64,000 nucleotides of DNA from Flavobacterium sp. AG291 (GCF_003350375.1 NZ_QQAR01000003.1:248001-312000), one strand, 5' to 3'. Numbered from the stretch's first letter, positions 11,910 to 21,199 are shown. Notes: generated by a model from the letters alone, not told the origin. Program-made: numbers and translations.

Positions 11910-12869
11910 TTGAAAGTATCAAGAGAAGTTAAGACCGCGGTATTAGTTATATCATCCGTATTATTGTTTATATGGGGATTTTATTTTTTAAGAGGTACCG
12001 ATTTATTTAATTCATACAAAACATATTACGTTATATATGATAACGTAGAGGAGTTGTCTCCGTCGGCTCCGGTAACGCTAAACGGATTGGTAGTTGGTAA
12101 GATTAATGATATATCTTTTATCGATCAAACCAGCGGAAAGCTAAGGATAGAAATGCAGGTAAAGACTAATTTTCCTATTTCTACAACCAGCCAGGCAGTT
12201 CTTTATAAACCAAGTATTATAGGAGGTAAGCAGATTGCTATCATTCCTGATATGAAAAACACTACTCTTGCAGAGGATGGAGCCGAACTTAAAAGCGGTG
12301 AAAAACCCGATATGCTATCTGAGGTTGGCGATAGGTTGTCTCCGCTACAGGCAAAAGTTGAGTCAACAATTGTAACAGCTGACAGTCTTTTACATGGTTT
12401 TAAAAATGTGATGGATGTTAAGACTCAGGAGAATCTTCGCATAGCTATTGCTGAAATGAGTGCTACAATGAAGGAGTTCAGTGGTTCTGCACGTACTCTT
12501 AATGCGATGTTAGCAGGTAATAAAAATAACATAGATGCTACGTTGAAAAACCTGAATCATACAACTGCTAATTTCTCAAAATTATCAGATTCAATCGATG
12601 CAGCTAATCTGGCACAAACTGTGAGAAATCTTGAAGGTTCGCTTGCTAAGGTGGATAACCTTATGAATGATGTGAATTCAGGAAAAGGGACTTTAGGTAA
12701 GCTTATGAAAGATGATGCAATGTATAATAATCTTAATGGGGCATCTAAAGAACTAAAGGAGCTTTTAGCAGATTTCAAACAGAATCCTAAACGTTATGTT
12801 CACTTCTCTGTTTTTGGTAAAAAAGGAACTCCTTATACCGAAACGCTAGTTAAGGAAGAAAAAAAATAA
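11910..12869 (+). CDS. MlaD/MCE-domain phospholipid-transport protein
   Basis: A periplasmic substrate-binding protein of an Mla-type retrograde phospholipid transport system. The start is a TTG at 11910, giving MKVSREVKTAVLVISS, which fits flavobacterial MlaD proteins; the earlier TTG at 11889 lies in a putative -7 box. One N-terminal membrane anchor (about residues 8-27, VLVISSVLLFIWGFYFL) is followed by an MCE domain (about 35-115, with SAPVTLNGLVVGKI). A long helical C-terminal region (about 140-290) resembles the coiled tunnels of MCE proteins. MlaE/MlaF homologues are not in the window. It follows the amidase on the same strand. Confidence 0.87.
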   Translation: MKVSREVKTAVLVISSVLLFIWGFYFLRGTDLFNSYKTYYVIYDNVEELSPSAPVTLNGLVVGKINDISFIDQTSGKLRIEMQVKTNFPISTTSQAVLYKPSIIGGKQIAIIPDMKNTTLAEDGAELKSGEKPDMLSEVGDRLSPLQAKVESTIVTADSLLHGFKNVMDVKTQENLRIAIAEMSATMKEFSGSARTLNAMLAGNKNNIDATLKNLNHTTANFSKLSDSIDAANLAQTVRNLEGSLAKVDNLMNDVNSGKGTLGKLMKDDAMYNNLNGASKELKELLADFKQNPKRYVHFSVFGKKGTPYTETLVKEEKK

Positions 12870-12901
12870 GCGTATTGATTTTATAGCAATCACTTTACTA
12901 T

Positions 12902-14233
12902 ATGAGTTACTTAGATAATATACTATTTGTTTTAATCCTTGCAGCAGGATTTGGTTACTTTGCTATTAATGTAAAAAAACTAATCCGCAATATTAAGCTT
13001 GGTCGAAACGTAGATCGCTTTGATAATCCGGGAGAACGTTGGAATAATATGGCAATGATTGCTCTTGGGCAGTCTAAAATGGTAAGGAAGCCTGTAATGG
13101 GTATATTACATATTATAGTATATGTTGGTTTTATACTTATCAATATTGAACTGCTTGAAATAATTGTTGATGGTATTGCGGGTACTCACAGAGTTTTCTC
13201 TTTTATGGGAGGCTTTTACAGTTTTCTTATCGGTACGTTTGAGCTTTTGGCTTTTGGTGTTATTGTATCTGTAGCCATATTTTGGATCAGAAGGAATATC
13301 ATTAAGTTAAAAAGATTCATCCATAGCGATCTTAAAGGCTGGCCTAAAAACGATGCTAACTATATTCTGTATTTCGAAACTGTTCTGATGATATTGTTCC
13401 TTACTATGAATGCTGCCGATGGACACCTTCAGGCGGCGGGCGCGCATCATTATGTTCAGGCAGGATCTTTCCCTATATCAGGTTTCATTTCGCCTTTGTT
13501 TGAAGGAATGTCTGAAGGAACAGTGATTCTTATTGAAAGAGCGGCATGGTGGATGCATATAGTTGGAATTTTAGTTTTCATGAACTACTTGTATTATTCT
13601 AAACACCTGCATATATTACTGGCTTTCCCTAATACTTATTTTGCTAACCTTAAGCCTAAAGGTAAGTTTGTAAACCTGGAATCTGTTACGGCAGAAGTTA
13701 AATTGATGATGGATCCGAATGCTGATCCGTTTGCAGCGGCACCTCCTGCTGAAGAGGGGGCTGTTCCCGAGAAATTTGGAGCAAGTGATGTTCAGGATCT
13801 AAACTGGGTTCAGTTAATGAATGCTTACACATGTACTGAATGTGGTCGTTGTACAGAATCTTGTCCTGCGAATATTACAGGTAAAAAACTTTCACCTCGT
13901 AATATCATGATGAAAACGCGTGATAGGCTAGAGGAAGTAGGAAAGAACATTGATAAAAATAAAGGAACGTTTGTTGATGATGGCAAATCGTTGCTTAATG
14001 ACTATATTACCCCTGAAGAGCTATGGGCATGTACAACTTGCAATGGTTGTGTTGAAGCCTGTCCTGTAAACATCGATCCGCTATCTATTATTATGGATAT
14101 GAGAAGGTATCTGGTTATGGAACAAAGTGCTGCTCCGGTAGAACTTAACGGGATGATGACCAATATTGAGAACAATGGAGCTCCATGGCAGTATAGCCAG
14201 ATGGATAGGTTAAACTGGAAAGACGAAGCGTAA
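12902..14233 (+). CDS. Membrane-bound (Fe-S) protein, HdrE/NarI-like plus 4Fe-4S ferredoxin domain
   Basis: A 443-residue electron-transfer protein. The first about 250 residues contain five to six hydrophobic segments (for example FVLILAAGFGYFAI and ILHIIVYVGFILINIELL) with histidines spaced as in haem-b-binding NarI-type subunits. The C-terminal third holds two cysteine clusters typical of 4Fe-4S binding: CTECGRCTESCP at about residue 311 and CTTCNGCVEACP at about residue 377. It overlaps the HAD gene by one base (TAATG) and lies upstream of a CCG-domain protein, as in heterodisulfide-reductase-like or LutA-like modules. The electron donor and acceptor are unknown. Confidence 0.82.
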   Translation: MSYLDNILFVLILAAGFGYFAINVKKLIRNIKLGRNVDRFDNPGERWNNMAMIALGQSKMVRKPVMGILHIIVYVGFILINIELLEIIVDGIAGTHRVFSFMGGFYSFLIGTFELLAFGVIVSVAIFWIRRNIIKLKRFIHSDLKGWPKNDANYILYFETVLMILFLTMNAADGHLQAAGAHHYVQAGSFPISGFISPLFEGMSEGTVILIERAAWWMHIVGILVFMNYLYYSKHLHILLAFPNTYFANLKPKGKFVNLESVTAEVKLMMDPNADPFAAAPPAEEGAVPEKFGASDVQDLNWVQLMNAYTCTECGRCTESCPANITGKKLSPRNIMMKTRDRLEEVGKNIDKNKGTFVDDGKSLLNDYITPEELWACTTCNGCVEACPVNIDPLSIIMDMRRYLVMEQSAAPVELNGMMTNIENNGAPWQYSQMDRLNWKDEA

Positions 14234-14679
14234 TGAAAGCAGAAGACATCGACAAAAATTTACAGCAGATTACTGAAAACGGGGAACATCTTAGCCCTGT
14301 TCTTCCTCCGGATATCAAAAATTACCTTATTGATATCGATGGTACTATTTGTGATGATATACCTAATGAGGAGCCTGAAAGAATGGTTACAGCTCAGGTA
14401 TATCCGGATGCGCTTGAAACCCTTAACAGATGGTATGATGAAGGTCATATAATCTTTTTCTTTACATCGCGTACTGAAGCTCACAGGGAAGTAACCGAAA
14501 CATGGCTTAAAGAACATGGTTTTAAATACCATGGTATGGTAATGGGTAAACCAAGAGGAGGAAACTACCACTGGATAGACAATCATCTTGTAAAAGCGAC
14601 ACGTTACAGAGGTAAGTTTACCGACCTTATAGATAAAGAAGTTACAATTCAGGTCTTTGACGATGGCAAAGACGAATAA
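14233..14679 (+). CDS. Small HAD-superfamily hydrolase
   Basis: A 148-residue protein with HAD motifs: motif I LIDIDGTICDD near residue 33 (nucleophile Asp in DIDGT), motif II FFFTSRTE, and a Lys in MGKPRGGNYHW. The acidic motif IV is less clear but may be WIDNH. Homologues in flavobacteria are often labelled phosphoheptose isomerase without obvious support; the sequence shows only a HAD phosphatase-like fold. It starts on the last base of the upstream Fe-S gene and sits 8 bases before the next Fe-S gene, so it is translationally embedded in an electron-transfer operon. The substrate is unknown. Confidence 0.75.
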   Translation: MKAEDIDKNLQQITENGEHLSPVLPPDIKNYLIDIDGTICDDIPNEEPERMVTAQVYPDALETLNRWYDEGHIIFFFTSRTEAHREVTETWLKEHGFKYHGMVMGKPRGGNYHWIDNHLVKATRYRGKFTDLIDKEVTIQVFDDGKDE

Positions 14680-14687
14680 ATAATAGT

Positions 14688-15482
14688 ATGACTGAGGATA
14701 ATTTTACAGTACCGACTATGGCCGACATGATGGCCAGCGGCCAGCAACCTGAAGTTTTATTTTGGGTAGGTTGTTCGGGAAGCTTTGACGACAGGGCAAA
14801 AAAAATAACTAAAGCATTTGTTAAGATTCTTAACAGTGCCAAAGTACCTTTTGCTGTTTTAGGAACTGAAGAAAGCTGTACGGGAGATCCTGCTAAAAGA
14901 GCAGGAAACGAGTTTTTATTCCAGATGCAGGCAATGGCAAATATCGAGGTTCTTAATGCTTATGATGTTAAGAAGATTGTTACTGCTTGTCCGCACTGCT
15001 TTAATACCATAAAAAATGAGTATCCTGAACTTGGGGGTACTTATGAAGTGGTTCACCATACAGAATTCCTGAAATCATTATTGGATGATGGCAGGCTTAC
15101 CATTGAAGGTGGCCAGTTTAAAGGTAAAAAGATTACGTTTCACGATCCTTGTTATCTGGGACGTGCCAATAATATTTATGAAGCACCCCGTGACCTTATG
15201 GAAAAGCTGGATGCTGAATTAGTAGAGATGAAACGTTCTAAGCTTAACGGTCTTTGCTGTGGTGCCGGTGGTGCACAGATGTTTAAAGAGCCAGAAAAAG
15301 GTAATAAAGACGTAAACGTTGAGAGAACAGAAGATGCTCTTGAAACACAGCCGGATATTATTGCAGCAGGTTGCCCGTTTTGTAACACGATGCTTACCGA
15401 TGGTGTAAAAGCTAAGAACAGGGAGCATGATATTAAAGTGATGGATGTGGCAGAATTGATTGCCAATGCAAAAGATTTATAA
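14688..15482 (+). CDS. (Fe-S)-binding CCG-domain protein (HdrB/LutA-like)
   Basis: 264 residues with two cysteine-rich CCG-type domains. The first includes CTGDPAKRAGN and CPHCFNTI; the second has GLCCGAGGA (Cys190-Cys191) and CPFCNTML. Such domains hold a noncubane 4Fe-4S cluster or zinc in heterodisulfide reductase HdrB, glycolate oxidase GlcF and lactate-utilisation LutA. The first domain lacks the full CCG doublet. It is the cytoplasmic partner of the membrane Fe-S protein two genes upstream; together they probably move electrons to or from a quinone. The physiological substrate cannot be read from the sequence. Confidence 0.82.
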   Translation: MTEDNFTVPTMADMMASGQQPEVLFWVGCSGSFDDRAKKITKAFVKILNSAKVPFAVLGTEESCTGDPAKRAGNEFLFQMQAMANIEVLNAYDVKKIVTACPHCFNTIKNEYPELGGTYEVVHHTEFLKSLLDDGRLTIEGGQFKGKKITFHDPCYLGRANNIYEAPRDLMEKLDAELVEMKRSKLNGLCCGAGGAQMFKEPEKGNKDVNVERTEDALETQPDIIAAGCPFCNTMLTDGVKAKNREHDIKVMDVAELIANAKDL

Positions 15483-15493
15483 GATAAGAGATT

Positions 15494-15976
15494 ATGTACG
15501 TTCCGTTTGAAACCCTGCCTGAAGAATCAAGAATATGGATATATCAGTCTAACAGAAAATTCTCTGATGAGGAAATTGCTGAAATAGAAGTATCACTCAA
15601 GGAATTCCTTGAAAGCTGGACTGCACATGGTGCAGGTCTTGAGGCTTCTTATCAAGTTAAATACAACAGGTTTATTATTATTGCCATAAATCAGAGTACA
15701 CAAGCTGCTACAGGTTGTTCTATCGATGCTTCGGTACAATTTATCCAGGCTTTAGAACAGAAGTATGGCGTTGACCTGTTAGATAAGATGAATGTAACAT
15801 TTAAGCTAGGCGAACATATTGCTTATAAGCCACTTATCGATTTTAAGAAAATGGCTAAAGAAAAAGCAGTATCTGCTAACACAATAGTTTTCAATAATCT
15901 TGTAAATACTGTTGGAGAATGGCAGGATTTTTGGGAGGTTCCTGCGGGAGAGAGTTGGCATAGCCGCTTTTTTTAA
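15494..15976 (+). CDS. Conserved Bacteroidetes protein of unknown function
   Basis: A soluble 160-residue protein with no signal peptide or membrane segment. It has the conserved opening MYVPFETLPEESRIWIYQSN, an internal GCSIDASVQFIQ motif and the C-terminal WHSRFF. Homologues in flavobacteria are commonly annotated as ABC transporter ATPase, but there is no Walker A, signature or Walker B motif, so that name is not supported. The gene follows the CCG-domain protein by 11 bases and is probably the last gene of that operon, which suggests a link to the Fe-S pathway. Confidence 0.8.
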   Translation: MYVPFETLPEESRIWIYQSNRKFSDEEIAEIEVSLKEFLESWTAHGAGLEASYQVKYNRFIIIAINQSTQAATGCSIDASVQFIQALEQKYGVDLLDKMNVTFKLGEHIAYKPLIDFKKMAKEKAVSANTIVFNNLVNTVGEWQDFWEVPAGESWHSRFF

Positions 15977-16061
15977 GATCAAATACACCATAATACTATA
16001 TATAAATCATCATTAACTATTGGTAATGATGATTTGTTATTTTAAAAAACACAATTATTTA

Positions 16062-18965
16062 ATGAGGCTTTTTGTAATAGTTTTCTTGTTTGCCATTCAA
16101 TTGGTATCTGCACAGAACTCGAAAGTTTTTAGTGATTACAGCTCTGATGCTGAAAGAAAATGGGTGGACAGCATTTATACACGTATGTCTTTTGAAGAAA
16201 GGGTTGGACAGCTTTTCATGGTTGCTGCTTATTCTAATAAAGACGCATCTCATGAAAGAGGTGTAGAAAAGCTGATTACTGATTACAAAATTGGTGGACT
16301 AATCTTTTTTCAGGGAGGTCCTGTAAGACAGGCAAGGCTAACAAACCGCTATCAGGAAAAATCCAAAGTACCATTGTTCATAGGTATAGATGGAGAATGG
16401 GGATTGAGTATGAGACTTGATTCAACCTATCGCTATCCATGGAACATGACTCTTGGCGGTGTTCAGGATATGAAACTGATTGAAAAAATGGGGCAGCAAA
16501 TGGCAAAACAGGCAAAAAGAATGGGTATCCATTTTAATTTTGCTCCTGTTCTGGATATTAATACAAATCCATCAAACCCCATAATTGGTAACCGTTCTTT
16601 TGGTGAAGATAAGTTTATGGTTACGGAGAGAGCATCAGCTCTTATGAAAGGTATTCAAAGTGAAGGTGTATTTGCTACGGGAAAACACTTTCCGGGGCAT
16701 GGTGACACGGCTACCGACTCACATCACGCTTTGCCTTTTCTTAATTTTACTAAAGAACGTTTGGATGATGTAGAATTTTACCCGTACAAACGTTTATTTA
16801 GTGAAGGTCTTTCGAGTATAATGGTTGCTCACCTGAATGTGCCTAGTATTGAACCTATGCCTAATTATCCTACTTCGTTATCCTATAACGTGGTTACTAA
16901 CATTGTTCAGGGTGAACTTGGCTTTAAAGGACTGATTTTTACAGATGCGCTTAATATGAAAGGAGCCAGTAGTTATATGCAACCGGGTGATATTGATCTT
17001 GAAGCATTTTTGGCAGGGAATGATGTTTTGCTTTTTGCCGAAAATGTTCCTGTTGCGATTGAAAAGTTCCGTCAGGCTTATGCTGATAGCGTACTATCAG
17101 AGGAGCGCCTACAATTATCGGTAAAAAAAATATTGGCATATAAATACAGAGGAGGTCTTAATCATTATAAGCCAATCGATCTGACGAATTTGTATAATGA
17201 CCTGAATGGGCACGAATACGATGATCTGAACTATCAACTGTACGAAAATGCGGTTACAGTTCTAAAGAATGAAGAAGAGACAGTGCCGGTAATGGCTCTT
17301 GAGAATGAGAAAATTGCTTATGTTAAGTTAGGTGATGACGACGGTTCGAATTATCTGACAACACTTCAGAAATATGCTGAAGTTACCGAAGTTCAGGAAG
17401 ATAGTCTCCATTTGCTTAGCGCTAAACTAAAAGATTTTACTACAGTTATTGTTGGCTATCATAAAGCTGATGGTGCCTGGAAAAAACACGATCTTTCAGC
17501 CAAAGAACTTACCTGGCTTGATACCATTGCAAAGAACAAGCGTGTAATATTTACCCATTTTGCCAAACCCTATTCACTAACCCCAATTAAGAGCTTTAAG
17601 AATATTAAAACAGTTATACTGGCTTATCAAAACAATGCCATTGCACAGACTGTTGCTGCAGAAATTGTGTTTGGCGCATTAGGTTCTAAAGGGAAAATCC
17701 CTGTAAGCATAGCTTCAACATTTAAGCTAAATGATGGTGTGTTTACCAAAACTACCAACAGACTTGGTTTTACCACACCTGAAAACGTAGCGATGAGTTC
17801 GGCTAAACTGAGTAAAATTGATATGATAGCACAACGTGCCATCAATGAGAAAATGACGCCGGGCCTTCAGGTTCTGGTTGCCCGAAAGGGTAAGGTTATC
17901 TATCAGAAATCTTTTGGTTATCATACCTATGCAAATGATATAAAAGTAAAAAACTCTGACATTTATGACGTTGCTTCATTAACCAAAATATTGGCAACAC
18001 TACCTAACGTCATGCAGTTGTATGATACAGGAAAGGTCAAACTTGATACCCAGTTAGGTGATATGCTGCCTGTTTTTGCGGATACGGATAAAAAGCATAT
18101 CACATTAAAAGACATGCTGTTGCATCAGGCACGTTTTCAGCCATGGATGCCATTTTATCAGCAGACACTTGATAGTAATAAGAAACCCGATTCGTTGCTT
18201 TACAGAAACTTTTACAGCCCCGAATTTCCCAATCAGGTTACAGAAAACCTGTTCCTGATAAAAGGTTATCAGGATACTATTGTTAAGCGAATTGCCGATA
18301 GTAAGCTATTGAAGAAAAAGGAATATAAGTACAGTGATTTTTCATTCATTCTTTTAAAAGAATATCTGGAGCGTAAAACAGGTAAGTCTTTGGATGATTT
18401 AGCGTATAAAAACTTTTATAAGCCGCTTGGAGCTGCTTCAACTTCATACAATCCATTGCGTAGATGGGATATGTGTAATATTCCGCCAACTGAAATTGAC
18501 AACTACTTCCGTTACACAGAGATTCAGGGGTATGTTCATGATATGGCAGCGGCGATGGAAGACGGAGTTGCTGGACATGCAGGATTATTTTCTAATTCGA
18601 TGGATGTTGCCAAGATTATGCAGATGTATCTTCAGAAAGGAAATTATGGAGGTAAACAGTATTTTTCTGCTCATACTTTTGATACCTTTAATACATGTTA
18701 TAACTGTAAGGAAGGTAACAGGAGAGGGCTTGGCTTTGATAAGCCACAGCTAGAGAAATCAGGGCCTACATGCGGATGTGTTTCTAAAGCAAGCTTTGGG
18801 CATACCGGATTTACAGGTACTATGACATGGGCCGATCCTGAGACTGAGATCGTTTATGTTTTCCTTTCTAATCGCACCTATCCGGACGCAGGTGAAAACA
18901 GGCTTTCTAAAGAGAACATTAGGGAGGATATACAGAAAGCTATTCAGGATGCAATTATTGAGTAA
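16062..18965 (+). CDS. GH3 beta-N-acetylglucosaminidase fused to a beta-lactamase-family serine hydrolase
   Basis: A two-enzyme fusion, secreted or outer-membrane facing. The signal peptide is MRLFVIVFLFAIQLVSAQ from the ATG at 16062; upstream in-frame ATGs at 16026/16029 would only lengthen it. Glycoside hydrolase family 3 comes first, with the NagZ-type motif KHFPGHGDT near residue 208 and DSHHALP; the nucleophile region is LIFTDALNMKGA. A GH3 C-terminal domain follows (about 400-580). The last about 370 residues are a serine beta-lactamase-like/PBP4* domain with SLTK (Ser639), a YSD motif in place of YxN, and HTG near residue 914. This architecture suggests peptidoglycan or muropeptide processing. 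Confidence 0.88.
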   Translation: MRLFVIVFLFAIQLVSAQNSKVFSDYSSDAERKWVDSIYTRMSFEERVGQLFMVAAYSNKDASHERGVEKLITDYKIGGLIFFQGGPVRQARLTNRYQEKSKVPLFIGIDGEWGLSMRLDSTYRYPWNMTLGGVQDMKLIEKMGQQMAKQAKRMGIHFNFAPVLDINTNPSNPIIGNRSFGEDKFMVTERASALMKGIQSEGVFATGKHFPGHGDTATDSHHALPFLNFTKERLDDVEFYPYKRLFSEGLSSIMVAHLNVPSIEPMPNYPTSLSYNVVTNIVQGELGFKGLIFTDALNMKGASSYMQPGDIDLEAFLAGNDVLLFAENVPVAIEKFRQAYADSVLSEERLQLSVKKILAYKYRGGLNHYKPIDLTNLYNDLNGHEYDDLNYQLYENAVTVLKNEEETVPVMALENEKIAYVKLGDDDGSNYLTTLQKYAEVTEVQEDSLHLLSAKLKDFTTVIVGYHKADGAWKKHDLSAKELTWLDTIAKNKRVIFTHFAKPYSLTPIKSFKNIKTVILAYQNNAIAQTVAAEIVFGALGSKGKIPVSIASTFKLNDGVFTKTTNRLGFTTPENVAMSSAKLSKIDMIAQRAINEKMTPGLQVLVARKGKVIYQKSFGYHTYANDIKVKNSDIYDVASLTKILATLPNVMQLYDTGKVKLDTQLGDMLPVFADTDKKHITLKDMLLHQARFQPWMPFYQQTLDSNKKPDSLLYRNFYSPEFPNQVTENLFLIKGYQDTIVKRIADSKLLKKKEYKYSDFSFILLKEYLERKTGKSLDDLAYKNFYKPLGAASTSYNPLRRWDMCNIPPTEIDNYFRYTEIQGYVHDMAAAMEDGVAGHAGLFSNSMDVAKIMQMYLQKGNYGGKQYFSAHTFDTFNTCYNCKEGNRRGLGFDKPQLEKSGPTCGCVSKASFGHTGFTGTMTWADPETEIVYVFLSNRTYPDAGENRLSKENIREDIQKAIQDAIIE

Positions 18966-18993
18966 GTTTATCAAACAAACAAAAATATAAGTT

Positions 18994-19449
18994 ATGCAAT
19001 ACTTTGTTGATACCGCTGACCAATACATGGACGCTATACCTGAAGACAGGAAAGCACCAATGATGAAGCTTCGCAAGGCTATTACTGATAATCTGCCACA
19101 GGGATTTAGTGAAGGCGTTTCTTATGGTATGTTAGGATGGGCTGTTCCTCATTCTTTATATCCCGCGGGTTACCATTGCGATCCTAAACAGGCACTTCCT
19201 TTTTTGGCAATAGCATCTCAAAAGAGTTTTATTGCTTTTTATCATATGGGAATTTATGCTGATAAAGAACTACATGACTGGTTTGTGGCTGAATTTCCCA
19301 AACACAGTAAATACAAGCTGGATATGGGCAAAAGTTGTATTCGCTTTAAAAAGCCAGATGCAATCCCTTTTGAATTAATTGCTGAATTGGTTGGTAAAAT
19401 GACACCACAGCAATGGATTGAGCTTTATGAAAAGAATTTAAAGCGTTAA
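18994..19449 (+). CDS. DUF1801 domain protein
   Basis: A soluble 151-residue protein of the DUF1801/YdhG-like family (SCOP fold near frataxin and Nqo15). The family pattern is seen in the N-terminal helices (YMDAIPEDRKAPMMKLRKAI), the central LPFLAIASQKSFIAFYHMG and the C-terminal KSCIRFKK. Biochemical role is unknown; some homologues have been proposed to bind iron or other small ligands. It lies 28 bases after the GH3 fusion gene and is followed by a terminator. Confidence 0.78.
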   Translation: MQYFVDTADQYMDAIPEDRKAPMMKLRKAITDNLPQGFSEGVSYGMLGWAVPHSLYPAGYHCDPKQALPFLAIASQKSFIAFYHMGIYADKELHDWFVAEFPKHSKYKLDMGKSCIRFKKPDAIPFELIAELVGKMTPQQWIELYEKNLKR

Positions 19450-19485
19450 TTTTTTGACAGATAACGATTACGTTAATTTCCATAG

Positions 19486-19512
19486 AAAACGGGGCTTTGC
19501 CCTGTTTTTTTG
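19486..19512 (+). terminator. Intrinsic terminator after the DUF1801 gene
   Basis: AAACGGGGC (19487-19495) pairs with GCCCTGTTT (19499-19507) with one G-T wobble, followed by Ts. A three-base loop makes it compact. Confidence 0.65.
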
Positions 19513-19541
19513 TTTAAATTCGTCTCTTTATTAGACACTTT

Positions 19542-20678
19542 ATGAAAATCGCAATAGTATGTTATCCCACGTTTGGCGGTAGCGGTGTTGTAGCCACTGA
19601 GCTTGGCCTGGAACTCGCCCGCAGGGGACACGAAATACACTTTATAACGTATAGTCAACCCGTAAGGCTGGCACTTTTAAATCCTAATATCCATTACCAC
19701 GAAGTACACGTTCCTGAATATCCTCTTTTCCATTATCAGCCTTATGAACTAGCATTGTCCAGTAAGCTGGTAGATATGGTTAAATTGTATGGTATAGAAC
19801 TTTTGCATGTGCATTATGCCATTCCTCATGCCTATGCAGGCTATATGGCTAAAAAGATGCTGAAAGAACAAGGAATTAAAATTCCAATGGTAACAACGCT
19901 TCACGGTACGGATATTACGCTTGTTGGAAATCACCCATTTTATAAGCCTGCTGTAAGCTTCAGTATCAACCATTCGGACATAGTAACTTCAGTATCGCAG
20001 GATCTTAAAGATGATACTTACAGACTATTTGATATTAAAAGGGAAATAGAAGTTATTCCTAACTTTATTGAAATAGATAAGAATCGTATAGATACTACGT
20101 CAGAATGCCATCGTTCGCTTATGGCTACAGAAACCCAGAAGATCGTTACACATATCAGTAACTTCAGAAAGGTAAAGCGCATTCCGGATGTAATTAAAAT
20201 ATTTAATGAGATACAAAAAAAAATGCCGGCCAAACTAATGATGGTAGGTGATGGTCCTGAAAAGGCTCCTGCTGAAGCGCTTTGTGAAGAATTAGGTATA
20301 AGCGACAAGGTTATTTTCTTTGGGAACAGCCACGAGATTAGCAAGATATTGTGCTTTTCGGATTTATTCCTGTTACCATCAGAAACAGAGAGTTTTGGAC
20401 TTGCCGCACTTGAAGCAATGGCTAGTGGGGTTCCTGTAATATCAAGTAATACAGGAGGTCTTCCTGAAGTTAATAAAGAGGGGGTTTCCGGTTATCTTGG
20501 GAATGTTGGCGACGTTGACTATATGGCCGAAAAAGCCATCGAGATACTTTCTGATGATGCAAAATTATTTGAGTTCAAATCGAACGCGCTTAAAGTTTCA
20601 CAGGAGTTTGATGTACAGCAGATTGTACCAATGTATGAAAAAGTTTACCGCAAAGCTTTGAAGATGCATGCCAAGTAA
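19542..20678 (+). CDS. bshA: N-acetyl-alpha-D-glucosaminyl L-malate synthase
   Basis: The first enzyme of bacillithiol biosynthesis: a GT4-family glycosyltransferase joining UDP-GlcNAc and L-malate. The 378-residue length is typical. The sequence opens with IVCYPTFGGSGVVATELG, has HVHYAIPHA and TLHGTDITLVG in the N-terminal Rossmann domain, and in the C-terminal domain carries PSETESFGLAALEAMASG, the nucleotide-sugar EX7E signature. BshB and BshC are not in the window. It stands alone between a terminator and the PrcB-like gene. Confidence 0.95.
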   Translation: MKIAIVCYPTFGGSGVVATELGLELARRGHEIHFITYSQPVRLALLNPNIHYHEVHVPEYPLFHYQPYELALSSKLVDMVKLYGIELLHVHYAIPHAYAGYMAKKMLKEQGIKIPMVTTLHGTDITLVGNHPFYKPAVSFSINHSDIVTSVSQDLKDDTYRLFDIKREIEVIPNFIEIDKNRIDTTSECHRSLMATETQKIVTHISNFRKVKRIPDVIKIFNEIQKKMPAKLMMVGDGPEKAPAEALCEELGISDKVIFFGNSHEISKILCFSDLFLLPSETESFGLAALEAMASGVPVISSNTGGLPEVNKEGVSGYLGNVGDVDYMAEKAIEILSDDAKLFEFKSNALKVSQEFDVQQIVPMYEKVYRKALKMHAK

Positions 20679-20746
20679 GAAAAACTCACATTATTAAAAA
20701 TGGCATAAAAAATGTAATGGTGTAATAAATCATTAAATCAAATCTT

Positions 20747-21175
20747 ATGAAAAAAGTAATTACGTTTTGCCTAATGCTTATGCTGCTTTCAAGCTGCAGT
20801 TTTAAAATTGTAAATAATATTCAGGTCGACGCGGCTGTTGCTTTCGAAATACTTAAGCAGGATGCTTATGGCGGTCGTGATGCCAAATCGAATGTGGTTG
20901 TAAAATCGCGCGAGCAGCTTGCGGCACTTTATAAAGAACTGGGCTGGTCTAATGTGCCAACTGTGGATTTCTCCCAAAACAATGTGGTAGCTATCTTCAT
21001 GGGGCAAAAGAATACAGGAGGATACAGTGTTAGTGTACGTAAAGTAACGATTGAAGATAATACCGCAATTATAAATACTATAGAGACCAAACCGGAAGGT
21101 ATGGCTACTATGGCGCTTACAGCACCATATTGTATAGTAGTAGTCGCTAAGACTGATAAGGTAGTGGTAGAGTAA
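20747..21175 (+). CDS. PrcB C-terminal domain lipoprotein
   Basis: A 142-residue exported protein. The N-terminus MKKVITFCLMLMLLSSCSF is a lipoprotein signal with the acylated cysteine at residue 17. The rest matches the PrcB_C domain: a Leu-rich helix (REQLAALYKELG), a segment ending NNVVAIFMGQKNTGGYS, and a final strand CIVVVAKTDKVVV. The domain is named for PrcB of the Treponema dentilysin protease complex, where it stabilises or anchors the protease; no protease gene lies beside it here, so the role is open. A bidirectional terminator separates it from the convergent nuclease. Confidence 0.78.
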   Translation: MKKVITFCLMLMLLSSCSFKIVNNIQVDAAVAFEILKQDAYGGRDAKSNVVVKSREQLAALYKELGWSNVPTVDFSQNNVVAIFMGQKNTGGYSVSVRKVTIEDNTAIINTIETKPEGMATMALTAPYCIVVVAKTDKVVVE

Positions 21176-21199
21176 TAAAATTTAAACTCAATAAAAAAC

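Noticed and set aside
18427-18753. 108-residue open frame inside the GH3 fusion
   Set aside because: It is out of frame with strongly supported beta-lactamase domain motifs and has no independent start context.
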